Shown in pieces: positions 11,926-22,162 of a DNA stretch of 64,000 bases. Where the stretch lies: assembly GCF_017562075.2 (NCBI RefSeq), contig NC_054081.1, positions 10,848,915-10,912,914 on the forward strand. The letters run 5' to 3'. Source of the DNA: Anopheles merus. Its lineage: Eukaryota; Arthropoda; Insecta; Diptera; Culicidae. The first letter of the stretch is position 1. Each line of letters begins with the position of its first letter. Below the pieces are notes generated by a model that had not been told where the DNA came from, did no database searches, and saw only the letters and a program-made list of their open reading frames with translations. Made by a program: the position numbers and the translations under genes.

Positions 11926-12420
11926 TATTTTAAATTAAAGTTTGTTTTTCTGTTAAAACGTAACTATTATCTTAAAATTAAATTAAAGGAACTGCTAACG
12001 ATCCTTTTTTTGTACCATATAATATTATATAAAAACTAGGTGGCGCTCCGTGCTACTATTTAAAATAGTATTTTAGCCCACGTGGTGTCAAATGAGTTTG
12101 ACATCACTGCCTTAGAGGTAACAATTGTGACACGTTGCCCAGAAAGATGCCTTAGAGACAAAAATGAGTGAGTTGATAGCCAAATTCAGCGGTAACGGCT
12201 GCAATACTAGCATCAGTCTCTTGAACGTCGTTAGTTTTTATTAAGGAACGTGATTATTAAGAACTTAGCAAAACATTTCAAAAAAGTATTGATGATTATA
12301 ATATAATAAGCTGCCCAGACCAGTCAGTATAAACACCAGACAGTTTAAATTGTTTTAACTCAAAAAGAATTCTTACGATTAGATTGTCAAAGAGACGCGA
12401 TAATGCAAAAATGAAAAAAC

Positions 12421-12437
12421 CGCCTAAAGGTATGCAA
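12421..12437 (+). repeat. Dispersed 19-bp motif, plus orientation
   Basis: CGCCTAAAGGTATGCAA is a strong match to the recurring motif described in the findings. It lies in the receptor intron between the hAT-like element and the splice acceptor. Confidence 0.7.
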
Positions 12438-12602
12438 TCTCCATAGCAAATGTACACTTTTAACCTGCAAAATTTAACACTTACACCTACGTTTTTCCTC
12501 TGCGTCTTCCAATCTTCACCCAACCTGCCTATTACATCCCTTCTGCTCCCTATCATCTCCCCCCCCCTCTGCCCCCCCCCCTTTTATCGACCCTTTTCGC
12601 AG

Positions 12603-13628
12603 GACACGAGTTTTACGCGAAATGCCGGTACCGTGCCGATGCCCTCGCTACCCAGTGCCTCTAGCAATAACAATCAGTCGGCGGCGGCGGCGGCCCACCA
12701 TCAGCAGCACCCGGTGCAGCTTGCCGGCGGGGCGCAGGGCGGTGGCAGCACGCAGATCGCCACGATCGAGCCGCCGCCGCGCGGCACCCCGATGCCGATC
12801 CCGGTCGTGACGTGCGATTTCGCGTCGGACATGTCGACGAGCGAGGCGGCCACGGCCGAGCAGGACCAGCACGGCCCAATCTCGCCGGTCGCGCTCGAGC
12901 CGAAGGACACGCTCAAGGTGACGCAGCCGGCGCAGCAGGGCCGGAGCACGAACGGCATCACGGCGGCGGCCACCGAACCGGTCGCCTCCCCGTCGTCGGC
13001 CGCTGCCCGCAGCCGGGCGCTGTCGGTCGGCATCGACACCGACATGGTGAGCGAGTTCGACCCGTCCAGCTCGGACTCGGGCGTGATCAGCCGCTGCGCG
13101 GTGGTGAAGCCGCTCAAGTTTCGCCTCTGCCAGCCCATCTTCGGCAAGGGCAAGGCGAAGGCGCGGCAGGCGAACGCGAAGGCCGCCGGGCACGGCGGGG
13201 CGCACGCGGGTCGGGGCAACGCGCCCAACTGCACGCAGCCGATGCTGGCGGCGCCGGGCGGCCAGCAGGCGATCTCGCAGCTGATCGCGGCCAAGCAAAC
13301 GGACAGCGCGTGCAGCGAGCTGGAGCCGGCCCTGCCCCCGAAGCCGAAGCCGCGCGACCCGGAAAAGGAGAAGCGCCGGATCGCGCGCAAGAAGGAGAAG
13401 CGGGCGACGCTCATACTCGGCCTGATCATGGGCAGCTTCATCGCCTGCTGGCTGCCGTTCTTCTTCCTCTACATCCTGGTGCCGGTCTGCCCGGACTGCC
13501 ACATCCCGGACAGCGCGTTCTCGCTCGCGTTCTGGCTCGGCTACATGAACTCCGCGCTCAATCCGGCCATCTACACCATCTTCAACAAGGACTTTCGGCG
13601 CGCGTTCCGGCGCATCCTGTTCAAGTGA
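12603..13628 (+). CDS. Octalpha2R: Octopamine receptor alpha2-like, last coding exon (ICL3, TM6, TM7, C-tail)
   Basis: This exon gives 341 residues and a TGA stop at 13626-13628. The first 255 or so are a long, low-complexity third cytoplasmic loop rich in Ala, Gly, Pro and Ser, with a poly-Ala and NNNQ start, and it ends in a basic stretch (KRRIARKKEKRA). Then come TM6 (LILGLIMGSFIACWLPFFF, with the CWLP motif at about 13446), a short outer loop with two cysteines (VCPDC), TM7 (FWLGYMNSALNPAIY, with NPxxY at 13560-13574) and helix 8 (FNKDFRRAFRRILFK). The protein ends right after helix 8 with no cysteine for lipid attachment. The frame joins the 9679-9837 exon exactly. The exon is strikingly GC-rich compared with its surroundings. 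Upstream in-frame residues before 12603 belong to the intron, not the protein. Octopamine is the expected ligand; the subtype is inferred from the TM5-TM7 resemblance to insect alpha2-like receptors. Confidence 0.9.
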   Translation, partial: DTSFTRNAGTVPMPSLPSASSNNNQSAAAAAHHQQHPVQLAGGAQGGGSTQIATIEPPPRGTPMPIPVVTCDFASDMSTSEAATAEQDQHGPISPVALEPKDTLKVTQPAQQGRSTNGITAAATEPVASPSSAAARSRALSVGIDTDMVSEFDPSSSDSGVISRCAVVKPLKFRLCQPIFGKGKAKARQANAKAAGHGGAHAGRGNAPNCTQPMLAAPGGQQAISQLIAAKQTDSACSELEPALPPKPKPRDPEKEKRRIARKKEKRATLILGLIMGSFIACWLPFFFLYILVPVCPDCHIPDSAFSLAFWLGYMNSALNPAIYTIFNKDFRRAFRRILFK

Positions 13629-15668
13629 TGTTTAGCGTACGTGTGCTGCTATCGCTGCGTCTCCCGTAGCATCGAGAAGGCTACGGAGCGGGCCATTGGC
13701 GGCGCACAGCTCGGCGGCGGCTACCGGACCGGCGGCTACCTGCGATGATAATACGCGCCGCTAGGTGGCGCACCCGCACCGCTGTTCCTACTACCATCAC
13801 CACCATCGTCATCACCGCCACCACCGCGAGCGTACCGCGCGCCGGCCGGCACAATCCTGCTGCTCGTCTTGGTGGCCGCCGTCGCCACCCTCGAGCCGTG
13901 CTGGTGGAGGCCGTGGATGGTGCCGCGGGGGATACCAGCGCTCGAACGGTATGCAATGCCGCCCATCTTTCGGTAACACCAATGCGAACAAGAAGAGAGC
14001 AATAGATGTAGAGAGAGAGCGAGAGAGAGATGAACACGAAAGATTAAAATGTAAAGCAAAAAAATAACACAAAAACACTCACACACATATTTACTACATC
14101 TTCGAGTCATCTTTGTACACTCTCACAAAACACACATACATGCAGCATTGTGTGTATAGCTGTGTGCGTATCAGAATGATTTGGGTGTAGTGTTTAGCAG
14201 TACTTTTCCCCACCAATTACTCTCCCACCAAGCGTAAAACATGGCAAAACGGACGTGTGAGTATAGTGAAACGAGAAAAAAAAAGTCGGAGAAGCAAACT
14301 ACGAAATTACTAATACTGCGGCAGAGGGAGACGAGGCGAACAAACAGCGGATGAGCAAAGGGACGACACAGAGAAGCTATCCGGCAATACTTAAACAATT
14401 AGCCGTAGTGTGCGTAACGTACTACCACTATATATCTAACTAAAAAATGCAAGGGACGGACACCTAACAAGTAAAGGAAGATCGAGTAACGGGCAGCACG
14501 GCTAAGGGAAAAGCAAGCCAAATCGACCCCCAAAGCAGGTGGTACTATGAATAGGCGCAACTTAAATAGCGTTAAGACAGTGGGTTTCTGCACAGCATAA
14601 CACAGCGGGGAGGGGACACAAGCGCAAAGCGAGATACACAATGCACCACCACCTTCCTTCCCGGACACAACCGACACGTGTACATAGGCGGGATAGAAAA
14701 GAGCGAGCCGAACAAAAACCCAGGAATTCGGGAATCAAAAATCAAACCTCTTCACTCGTTGTGGCGCTCGAGCAGCTGTGGTGATTAGTGGTCCACTGGT
14801 GACTAGTGGGTCTGGGACTTAGCTAACTAATTTCAAACTAATAATTATCAACACGTGCGCGCAGCGTGAATAGTATGGGTGATACGAAACCGCTGAAATT
14901 GCGCCGCGTAGAAATATTTAGCAAAAGAAAAACAAAACCCCTCACATAGAGCGATGCATTCGCCGGCTGCACCATTTGCATTCAGATTCGGGGGGAAAGT
15001 TGGGCGAGCGACACCCGGGATGGGCAGGCAAATTGGATCCATGTTGTCCTCGGGGCAGGCACTGGTTTTAACCACCGTCAAACAAACTCTATTAGTTTAT
15101 TTGTGTTTATGTCACTGTGTTTTGTTCTTTTTAGAACCGAACCGAAACCCGGAAGCAATGGAAATGTAATGAAAATTGCAAAAACATTTATAAAAAAACA
15201 AACCTGTTGCTCGCAAATTTTAACTATGGACTCTAAATCGCTCCCGCCCAATGCGGTGCGTGCGAATCCAATTTATTGCTCGACGATTTCATTTTGCGGA
15301 AAAAATGTTGCCACCATTGCCGCCGCCACCACCTCCGCCACCAATCGAGCTGGATGCATTTGGGGAAAGCTGCGCGAAGCTGTGCAGCGCAAGGGGGACG
15401 AATGTACTAAAGGAAGGTGAAAAGAGGAAGCAACAACAAACAAACAAAAAACTTGTAAAAATCAATGACTAATAGTTGGTAAATACCGGTATTAAAAGGG
15501 GGGGTTGGGGGAGCGGAGATAGCACCTGCGGTGGCGGGGACCGCTTACGGGCCCCGCCGCCGCGTCCAAGTGCGCGGCTGCCAACCCCCGCCGATCGAAC
15601 GTGATGCGTCCGATCGCTGTTTTTTTGTACATAGCGGAAGCGGCCAGACAGATTGAGGGAAACACACA

Positions 15669-15762
<94 letters not shown>

Positions 15763-16500
15763 CAACCCAGGTAGAGGACAAGAAAGATGCACATACAAAC
15801 ACACTCACACACACACACACACATGCCCACACATGCGTACAGTAAAGCGAGTAGGACAGTGCGTGCGTGGTCGTTTCTCGAGGGTAAACGATGTTGCGTT
15901 AAGTTGTTTTATAAAAACAAACACGCCACGTGTGTCCTTGCCTGAGACGATTCCAGTGCGCGACCATGGAAGGGAAGGAAAGAGAGCCGGAAGAGTTCGG
16001 GGTTTGTTTTGGGGTGCGGAGGACTGGCGAGGATTGAGGGAGGCAGAGAGCGTGGCAAAGGCACGAAACTGATCCACTCTCACCCACAAGCAATAACACT
16101 GTACCGGAGTACGGTCTCTTTACTGATGCTTCCTTCTCAACCCGCCATCCCCTTGTCCACCACCATTCACCCCACTCATGAGGCGATTGTTTTGTTTTTT
16201 TTTTCTCTCTGTAAATACACACTCTCATAAACTTCAAGCTTCGTGCCCCAGTCAACAGACGGCGGATGCGCTAACCGCAAGGCGCATGCTTGCAACGTTC
16301 AGGCTTATTATCGATTTTAGTCGAGTCGAGAAATTTGAATCGATTGCTCTTTAAAATTTGCTTATTGTTTTAGCAGTCTAGGTACGGGGAAATCAATCGA
16401 TCAATTGGAGTAGGCGTCAAATTGCCAGACCAACCCTCGGAGATGACTTTTAAATACGCTCACAAAATCAGAATTGTAGCCTAGAAATAAGGAATCTCCT
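13629..16500 (+). other. Possible start of a very long 3' UTR
   Basis: From the stop codon onward there is no further coding exon. The + strand is rich in A and CA repeats, contains many short unique blocks, and has a Pumilio-type TGTAAATA at 16210. AT-rich polyadenylation-like hexamers occur only sparsely at first. Continuity with the receptor mRNA is inference from position and strand bias. It cannot be settled without transcript data. Confidence 0.4.
15662..15759. repeat. Long CA microsatellite
   Basis: Almost 50 CA units with one early interruption (CACC near 15675). A second CA tract follows at about 15802-15823. The translated Thr-His and Cys-Val frames here are artefacts. Confidence 0.97.
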
Positions 16501-16599
16501 TATGAATATTGAAATGAAATGATTTCTTCTAATCTAACCTCTCATCTAAACATTGCGAGGGTTTCGAGTAGTATCTTCTGTAAATTTCAAATAATGGGC

Positions 16600-16960
16600 C
16601 CCTTTCCGTTTTAAGTTGAAATTTCAGACTGTAAGCTGTTGGCATTGTATAGCAGTTTTCGAGCAGTTGCCTAAGTGGTTATAATATACAGGTGGGCTTA
16701 TCCCAAGGTGTATGAATTAATGTATGGCTGATTTTTATCGCTTCTGCTTCTGAATGAATATTTAATGGGGATAAATAATAATTTTATGGGATAAATGTAA
16801 ACACCACCTTGTTTTGCCATTTTTCGAGCAGATACTCGAATCTAATTCTAGCTTTGAGTTTAGAATAATCTAGAGTGAATATTGCAGGCTGGTATTGTGT
16901 GTGATTATGTATGGAGTGTTTACATAATTTCAGCCTCCATCTGTCAAACACCATACAAAA
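16600..16960 (+). repeat. Dispersed repeat B, copy 1
   Basis: Segments such as TATAATATACAGGTGGGCTT (16677 onward), a 'cccaaggtgtatgaatta' block and TTTTTCGAGCAG (about 16820) recur in reverse complement at 40950-41440 with the same order and spacing. No frame or clear termini are seen. It is an old, unclassified interspersed repeat. Confidence 0.65.
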
Positions 16961-17034
16961 AGCTGAATAAAATCGTCAAGGGTCCCAATGGCTTAAACTA
17001 TGGGCGAATAAACTGCTTCACAAACTGCTATAAT

Positions 17035-17326
17035 CCCAAGTAACATTTGCTCGAACTTGTTAGGCCTGATCTACTCGACTAGTACTCGATTCGCCTGCTA
17101 TAGTGGATTTGTTTTTTATGTAAAACGGAAGCATATTTTGTGTGACGTTATTTTCTGAAAAAATCGGTATTTTTTCATGTAAAATGGCTACATGACCAAC
17201 TATAACGAAAGCAAACGTTATTTTCCGGTCAAATCAGAAGAAAGAAACCAACAAATTCACACCACAGTTATTGTTAAAGACCTTTTTTCTATTTTTCCTT
17301 TAAACTGGTGCAGTTTAAAGGAAGTT
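17035..17326 (+). mobile_element. CCCAA-ended MITE, truncated copy
   Basis: It begins CCCAAGTAACATTTGCTCGA like the full copies at 17329 and 52385 and carries the same CTACTCGACTAGTACTCGAT block. It stops at the conserved hairpin (CTTTAAACTGGTGCAGTTTA, about 17299), where the next copy starts. The right terminus is missing. Confidence 0.7.
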
Positions 17327-17328
17327 TA

Positions 17329-17785
17329 CCCAAGTGACATTTGCTAGAAATTGTTTTTCCATATCTGCTCGATTAGTACTCGATACACCTGAAATTATTG
17401 ATTTGTGTGTGATCAAGTGTGTTAAAAGCGCAAAATTTTGGTGTGTTTGTAAATAAGACGTTCTTCTATCGATCGACTCTGTCGTCGAGCTCATTTTATA
17501 TTCATAGCTTTGGTATTTGATAAAAAACAAAATCGAATCATGTATGACGTTATTTTATAAAAAAAATCGATATTATTTAAGTCTATGAAGTATATGATAT
17601 TATTTAAGTATATGGCTTCATGAACTTCTATAACGATAGGAAACATCATTTCCGATCGAATCTAGAAGACAGTAACGAAAAAGCCGCTTCACAGTTGATT
17701 TTGAAGGACTTTTTCTGGTGCAGTTTAAGGAAAGTTTAAGGCTCCAGTTTAAGGGAATTATTCGTGCTCAAAAATGTCAATTGGG
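17329..17785 (+). mobile_element. CCCAA-ended MITE, full copy
   Basis: A 457-bp element with ends CCCAAGTGACATTT and (from the right) CCCAATTGACATTT, flanked by TA on each side (17327-17328, 17786-17787). Its interior matches the copy at 52385-52848 for most of its length. It has no coding capacity. TA flanks suggest a Tc1/mariner-type source of transposase; the flanks of the other full copy are GA, so the target duplication is not firmly established. Confidence 0.8.
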
Positions 17786-17787
17786 TA

Positions 17788-18272
17788 AAGCAAATTGCTC
17801 GAATTCTCGATTATTCGTGCTCAAAATGACATTTGGGATTTTTTTCTCGATTGTTAACCATGATCTGCTGGAATGGTGCTCGAGATACAGTTTTTTTTTT
17901 TTATTTGTGCGTGATCGAACGTGTTGAAAGCGTCAAAATTTAGTTTGTGCGTGGGTATGACCTTCGTCTATCTCATGATAATCGCGCTTGATAATTTTAT
18001 TGAATATTTTGAATTGGCATTTTGTGTGGCGTTATTTTGTAAAAATGAGGTGTTTGTGTGTATAAAATATCTATTCCAACAGTGATAAGGATGGGAAACG
18101 TTATTTCCCAAAGCACAGAGAATAAAGCAATGAAAAAATCACATCACAGTCGATTTTAAAGGGCTTGCTCTATTAATCCCTTAAACTGGCGCAGTTAAAG
18201 GGAAGTTTAAGGTTCCAGTTTATGGAAACTATCTCAAAAACTCGATTTTCGAACTCGAAAACGACAATTGGG
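17788..18272 (+). mobile_element. CCCAA-ended MITE, diverged third copy
   Basis: The interior follows the same order as the full copies (GTGATCGAACGTGTTGAAAG near 17910, a degenerate CCTTAAACTGGCGCAGTTAA hairpin near 18178, end CAATTGGG at 18272). With the two preceding copies it forms a tandem array of three. Confidence 0.7.
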
Positions 18273-18599
18273 ATGCGATGGCACACGGCCTATGAACTCA
18301 TGCGAGTTCGCCGACTGCTCGAATTTTTTTGGGGCATAGTTTACTTGACGACTGCCAAAACATTGATTTCGATCCATTTCCTAATGGGGTTTTGATGTCG
18401 ACAACGAAAGACTTGAATTGACTCTAGAATCGAAAGAACGCGTGGACGTTTCAATGGATAAAACTCTCTTGACGTTTGCATTAAAAAAATGATTTTATTT
18501 CGGCCGGCTGTTGATAAAAGAAAAACAAGCAAAGAGAGATAATTTCTTTCCATGAACATCCTTTGAAAGGTAGTTATTTAAGCTTACTTGAAAACATAA

Positions 18600-19255
18600 A
18601 TCTAGCTGCCTTTTGTCAGTCACCCGGAATTTTCGCCAGAACGGACAAAGTCATGCATGCGGGCATGTTTTTAAGATCTACCTTCGATTTCTATCACTTC
18701 TACGCCAGTTTTCTGATATCAAAATTGTTGCAGTAGAGCTTTTGCATCATGTTGGTCTAGAGAAATTCGATGGACAACAGCTAGGAGATGTCTATATCGA
18801 GATGTCGGACTAGGGTTTCATATTAAAATTCCTCCGAAATTCACCAAAAAATGATCGCATTGAATTTTGGCGTCATTGCTTGTCGCTGCGAAGCCAGTGG
18901 ACGCGATTTCTGCTTCCTGATGTGTTTTTTCATGTACCTCAGGTACCATTTCACTGTTTGGTCGGTTGCATCGACATCCCCGGCCGGGCGAACACAGCAA
19001 AGTATCAACTTGTCCCTCGGTTTCCATTTTCAAAATCCTTTGGAGCTTCTTGTCACTCAGGGTCGTCGGCCATTTAGAGCCGGGCGTTCTTTCAATGCAC
19101 AAATTGTTATCTATTAGTGCCAAGAAGCTGTAAACACCAGAACAGGATTATACGACGTCCACATACTGCCACATGGTGCCCTTTTTAAACGCTGCGGGTT
19201 GCCGTTCTTTGATCGTGCACGATCCTGAACAAAGTTGCTCTACTTTTTTGGCCAT
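18600..19255 (-). pseudogene. Tc1/mariner-type transposase remnant
   Basis: On the minus strand a start at 19255 opens MAKKVEQLCSGSCTIKERQ, typical of the N-terminal helix-turn-helix region of mosquito Tc1/mariner-like transposases. It is followed after a stop and frame change by PGSKWPTTLSDKKLQRILKM and a decayed second DNA-binding segment (VPEVHEKTHQEAEIASTGF), ending at about 18818. No intact catalytic DDE/D region is readable further down to 18600. It is dead: it contains stops, a frameshift and probably a C-terminal deletion. It lies just after the MITE array but shares no obvious termini with it. Assignment rests on the LSDKKLQRILK-type block and the start peptide. Confidence 0.65.
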
Positions 19256-20537
19256 CACGGCTCGAGTTTGAGTGATAGAGGTGTCAAATTTTGTCTACTA
19301 ACTCATAGGATACTATGATGAGTGCAACCAACGTTTCGTTTGTGCGGGTAAAGATAAACCCATGAAAAATCGACAATTATTGTCCATTTTTTAATGCAAA
19401 CGTTACATGACACATATTCTACGGAAACCTCGAAACCGCAATTAACAAATATTCAACTCGACATCGAGCCATTTCGATTGCAAGAATAGAATAAGCCTGA
19501 ACGGTTTGCAATAATTAGCCAAAGCTGATCTGTATATTGAACCAAAAATATAAAAAAAAAAACAAATTCATACCATCGCTCCCGTGTGCACAAAAGTGAG
19601 GTCGCGCTCAACAGTCAAGGGCATCGGGCGGCACAAACGACACACTCGCCCGCTCGAGCATGCATGTGGCTGTGTGTGTGGCAACACAGTTTACACGCAA
19701 AGAGTTGCACAGCAATAGCAACAACACAAACACACAAATACTCACACATATATATATATATATACACAAGATCGTCCACAGGGCGACTGGATGTTTTTTA
19801 GGGTTAGGAAATCTTGTGCTAAAGTGTAGAGCACACAAAACAAAACGGCACGCCCAGATCCTGGAACGGGCTGTTAGCTAAAACTGTTTCAAATTGTTTC
19901 AGAGCTCGTTTTTTATTGCCATTGTGTTTTTTTCTTACCATTATTGTCATATTCTAATAAATGTTGAACCAAAAATCGCGCCACGAAAACAAATGTCTGC
20001 AGAAGCAAAAAAGCAAAGCATTAAAAAAAAATTAAATACAGCGGAACCAACCATCCCTTTAAGTGTAAGGCATTTTTAAACAAACAAACTAACAAAAAAA
20101 AGAACAGATAAACAGATAAACAGTTTATACGTGCGCGCGAGCATCGGTGCACGAGTGCGCGAATGATGCATGGGGGAACGTAAAGGGAGGTAGAAGAGAT
20201 GTAAAACCAACCAAGAAAAAATATTTAAAAAAACAAACACACTAAAAAAAAACCAAATAATTACGGTAGCTCGTAAGCCCCTGTGTGTATCTTTGCGGCC
20301 GTATAGTATAGTGAAATGAAACAGACACACATAAACACACAAATCGTACTTGTAAGCAGCAACACACTACATTACTATGTATTGTCCATCGGGCATCGCC
20401 CAATGGTACAAACATGATGAAAGCAAATCAAGTGAAATTAGATGTTTTTTCGCGGATCGCGCGCTGTGCGGTGATGGTGGTGGACCTAAATCAAACCCGA
20501 AAAAAGAACTATAATTATATAAATTTACATTTAAAAA

Positions 20538-20586
20538 CTATATACATATATACATATATACATACATATATATATATATACATATA
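20538..20586. repeat. TA/CATA microsatellite
   Basis: Alternating TATACATATA units of about 50 bp. Confidence 0.9.
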
Positions 20587-21222
20587 AAAAAAGTCTAACA
20601 CCACAAAACCATTTGCTCGGCGCGAAGGGCTCCCCCCTGTAGTGGTAAGGTTCGCAACTACAATTAATGGCAAAAGAAAACCAAAAATAATTCAAACAAA
20701 AAACAACCCTTTTCAAGGAAACGCAAGCCGTAGGCAAGTCTTCGCTAGTATTAGTATTGCTCCCGCGTGCCCGTTTCTCCATTTTGTATATGTGTGAATG
20801 TGTGTGTGCTGTGTAATAGGGGAAACCCGAGGGGAAGGAGGGAACTATGCCAAACGTAAGTAGCAACAGACATACATACAGACACCCCCCCTCGCACCAG
20901 GAAAGGAAAGCAATTCTCGAGCAGTGGAGTGCGAAAGACAGTGCGAACTATCAGCATCAGGCAGTTCGATCGGCAATTCGGGTGATAAATAGCGAATAGC
21001 GAAAGACGGGGACGGTGAAAGGGGCGGGAGGGAAGGTAGCTAGCAGGAAAGAGAGGGTTCGCACACACGCACAACCGTGCAGCACGAGAGCGGCACAGGC
21101 ACACGCGTTTGTTTTCAGCCAGCTGTGGTAATTATTCTAAATAATTCCTGCGCCAGCTGCACAAAACCGAACGAAGTAGAGAGGGGAGAGAGAGACCTTT
21201 CTTTTTTGTATTAAATTATCAC

Positions 21223-21227
21223 TTATA

Positions 21228-21260
<33 letters not shown>

Positions 21261-21285
21261 AAGAGAGAGAGAGATAGAGAGATAG
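21223..21285. repeat. TG tract followed by GA tract
   Basis: About 14 TG units (to 21254) run directly into GA repeats, a compound microsatellite. Confidence 0.95.
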
Positions 21286-21976
21286 AGGGTAAAATATTCA
21301 ACTGTGCTAGGTTGCTGGGCTGCAACTTCACCCACAAGCAACAATTACCGACAATTAGCGGACAGTTTATTAGTGTCTATGTATAGAAATGAATAAAAAA
21401 AACATCGTTAGCTAAATTTAATAAATAAAATAAAAACACACACACACAGGAGCAAATAAAAAAATACAACTTTTAAAAGGTTACATCATCACACCGGAAA
21501 AAGGAAAGCGCAATAGAAGAAGGGTAGAACAAAAGACGAAGAAAGGTCATTCACATTCATGTTTTTATGTCTGGATCCAGTGCGCCAGGGGGGAGGTTTT
21601 TTTATGGCAAGGCATGGCATTGTTTCTAATACTGCGTACGTGCGGGTGTATGTGTGTGTGTGTGTGTGTGGGAAGGTGAATCCAAAACCAAATGGAAGCA
21701 AAACCATCCCTCCCAACCCCCCCGTTCCCCACACCCTGCGCATAGAGTGTAAGCATAGATGAACGTGTTTGATGGGTGTTTTTGTTTTTTCTCTCTAATT
21801 TTGTGTTTTCCGTTCAAAAAGGACGAAAAGAAAAGAAAAGAAAACAAACAAACAAACAAAATCAATCAATTGGTGTCTAGTAGTGTGTAACTTTTTGCTG
21901 GCTCGTCCCAGCCACCATAGCCATTTGCACGGATAGCAATATAACACAAGAATATAGGATAATAATATAACAAAAT

Positions 21977-21979
21977 GAG

Positions 21980-22016
<37 letters not shown>
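21977..22016. repeat. GA microsatellite
   Basis: About 18 uninterrupted GA units. A second GA tract lies at 22205-22235. Confidence 0.95.
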
Positions 22017-22020
<4 letters not shown>

Positions 22021-22145
22021 AAATAAAACTACAACCGTAACTGGGAAGCAGAAAAATGTACACATCTTAGATACGACAGTTAGCCAAACAAACGCAACGA
22101 GCAAATTGTGGGTTGAAGAGATCGGCTGAGGACAACATCGCAACA

Positions 22146-22162
22146 TTTGCATACATTTAGTC
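22146..22162 (-). repeat. Half-copy of the dispersed 19-bp motif
   Basis: TTTGCATACATTTAG matches the left 15 bases exactly, but the GGCGC block is replaced by TCAAA. Confidence 0.4.

Larger units (their letters stand above)
10199..12109. mobile_element. hAT-like non-autonomous element with 8-bp TSD
   Basis: The ends are CAGAGACGTCAAACT (left) and, read from the right, CAGTGATGTCAAACT, 12 of 15 identical. They are flanked by a perfect 8-bp target duplication CCTTAGAG (10191-10198 and 12110-12117). The C-A-R-N-G terminus and 8-bp duplication are those of the hAT superfamily. No transposase frame is seen. Without the two nested insertions (10496-11582 and 11638-11925) the element is only about 0.5 kb, so it is a MITE-sized derivative. 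It sits inside the receptor intron, so it is tolerated by splicing. The intact duplication implies a fairly recent or well-preserved insertion. Confidence 0.85.
9838..12602 (+). other. Receptor intron filled by nested transposons
   Basis: A phase-0 intron of 2765 bp runs from donor GTAAGA (9838) to an acceptor preceded by a strong C/T tract (about 12541-12600) and CGCAG. About 1.9 kb of it is an hAT-like element (10199-12109) that itself contains two later insertions, so the ancestral intron was probably about 0.85 kb. One copy of the dispersed 19-bp motif (12421) lies in the non-transposon part, 165 bp before the acceptor. Confidence 0.85.

Noticed and set aside
12450..12602. In-frame upstream extension of the receptor exon to an ATG at 12450
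   Set aside because: It would lack TM1-TM5. A clear acceptor (pyrimidine tract plus CGCAG) at 12602 joins in phase with the TM5 exon.
12648..13502. 284-codon and 246-codon frames antisense to the receptor exon
   Set aside because: They are shadows of the GC-rich coding exon; the + strand frame carries the CWLP and NPAIY receptor motifs.
15469..15832. Poly Cys-Val and Thr-His frames
   Set aside because: Translated CA microsatellite.
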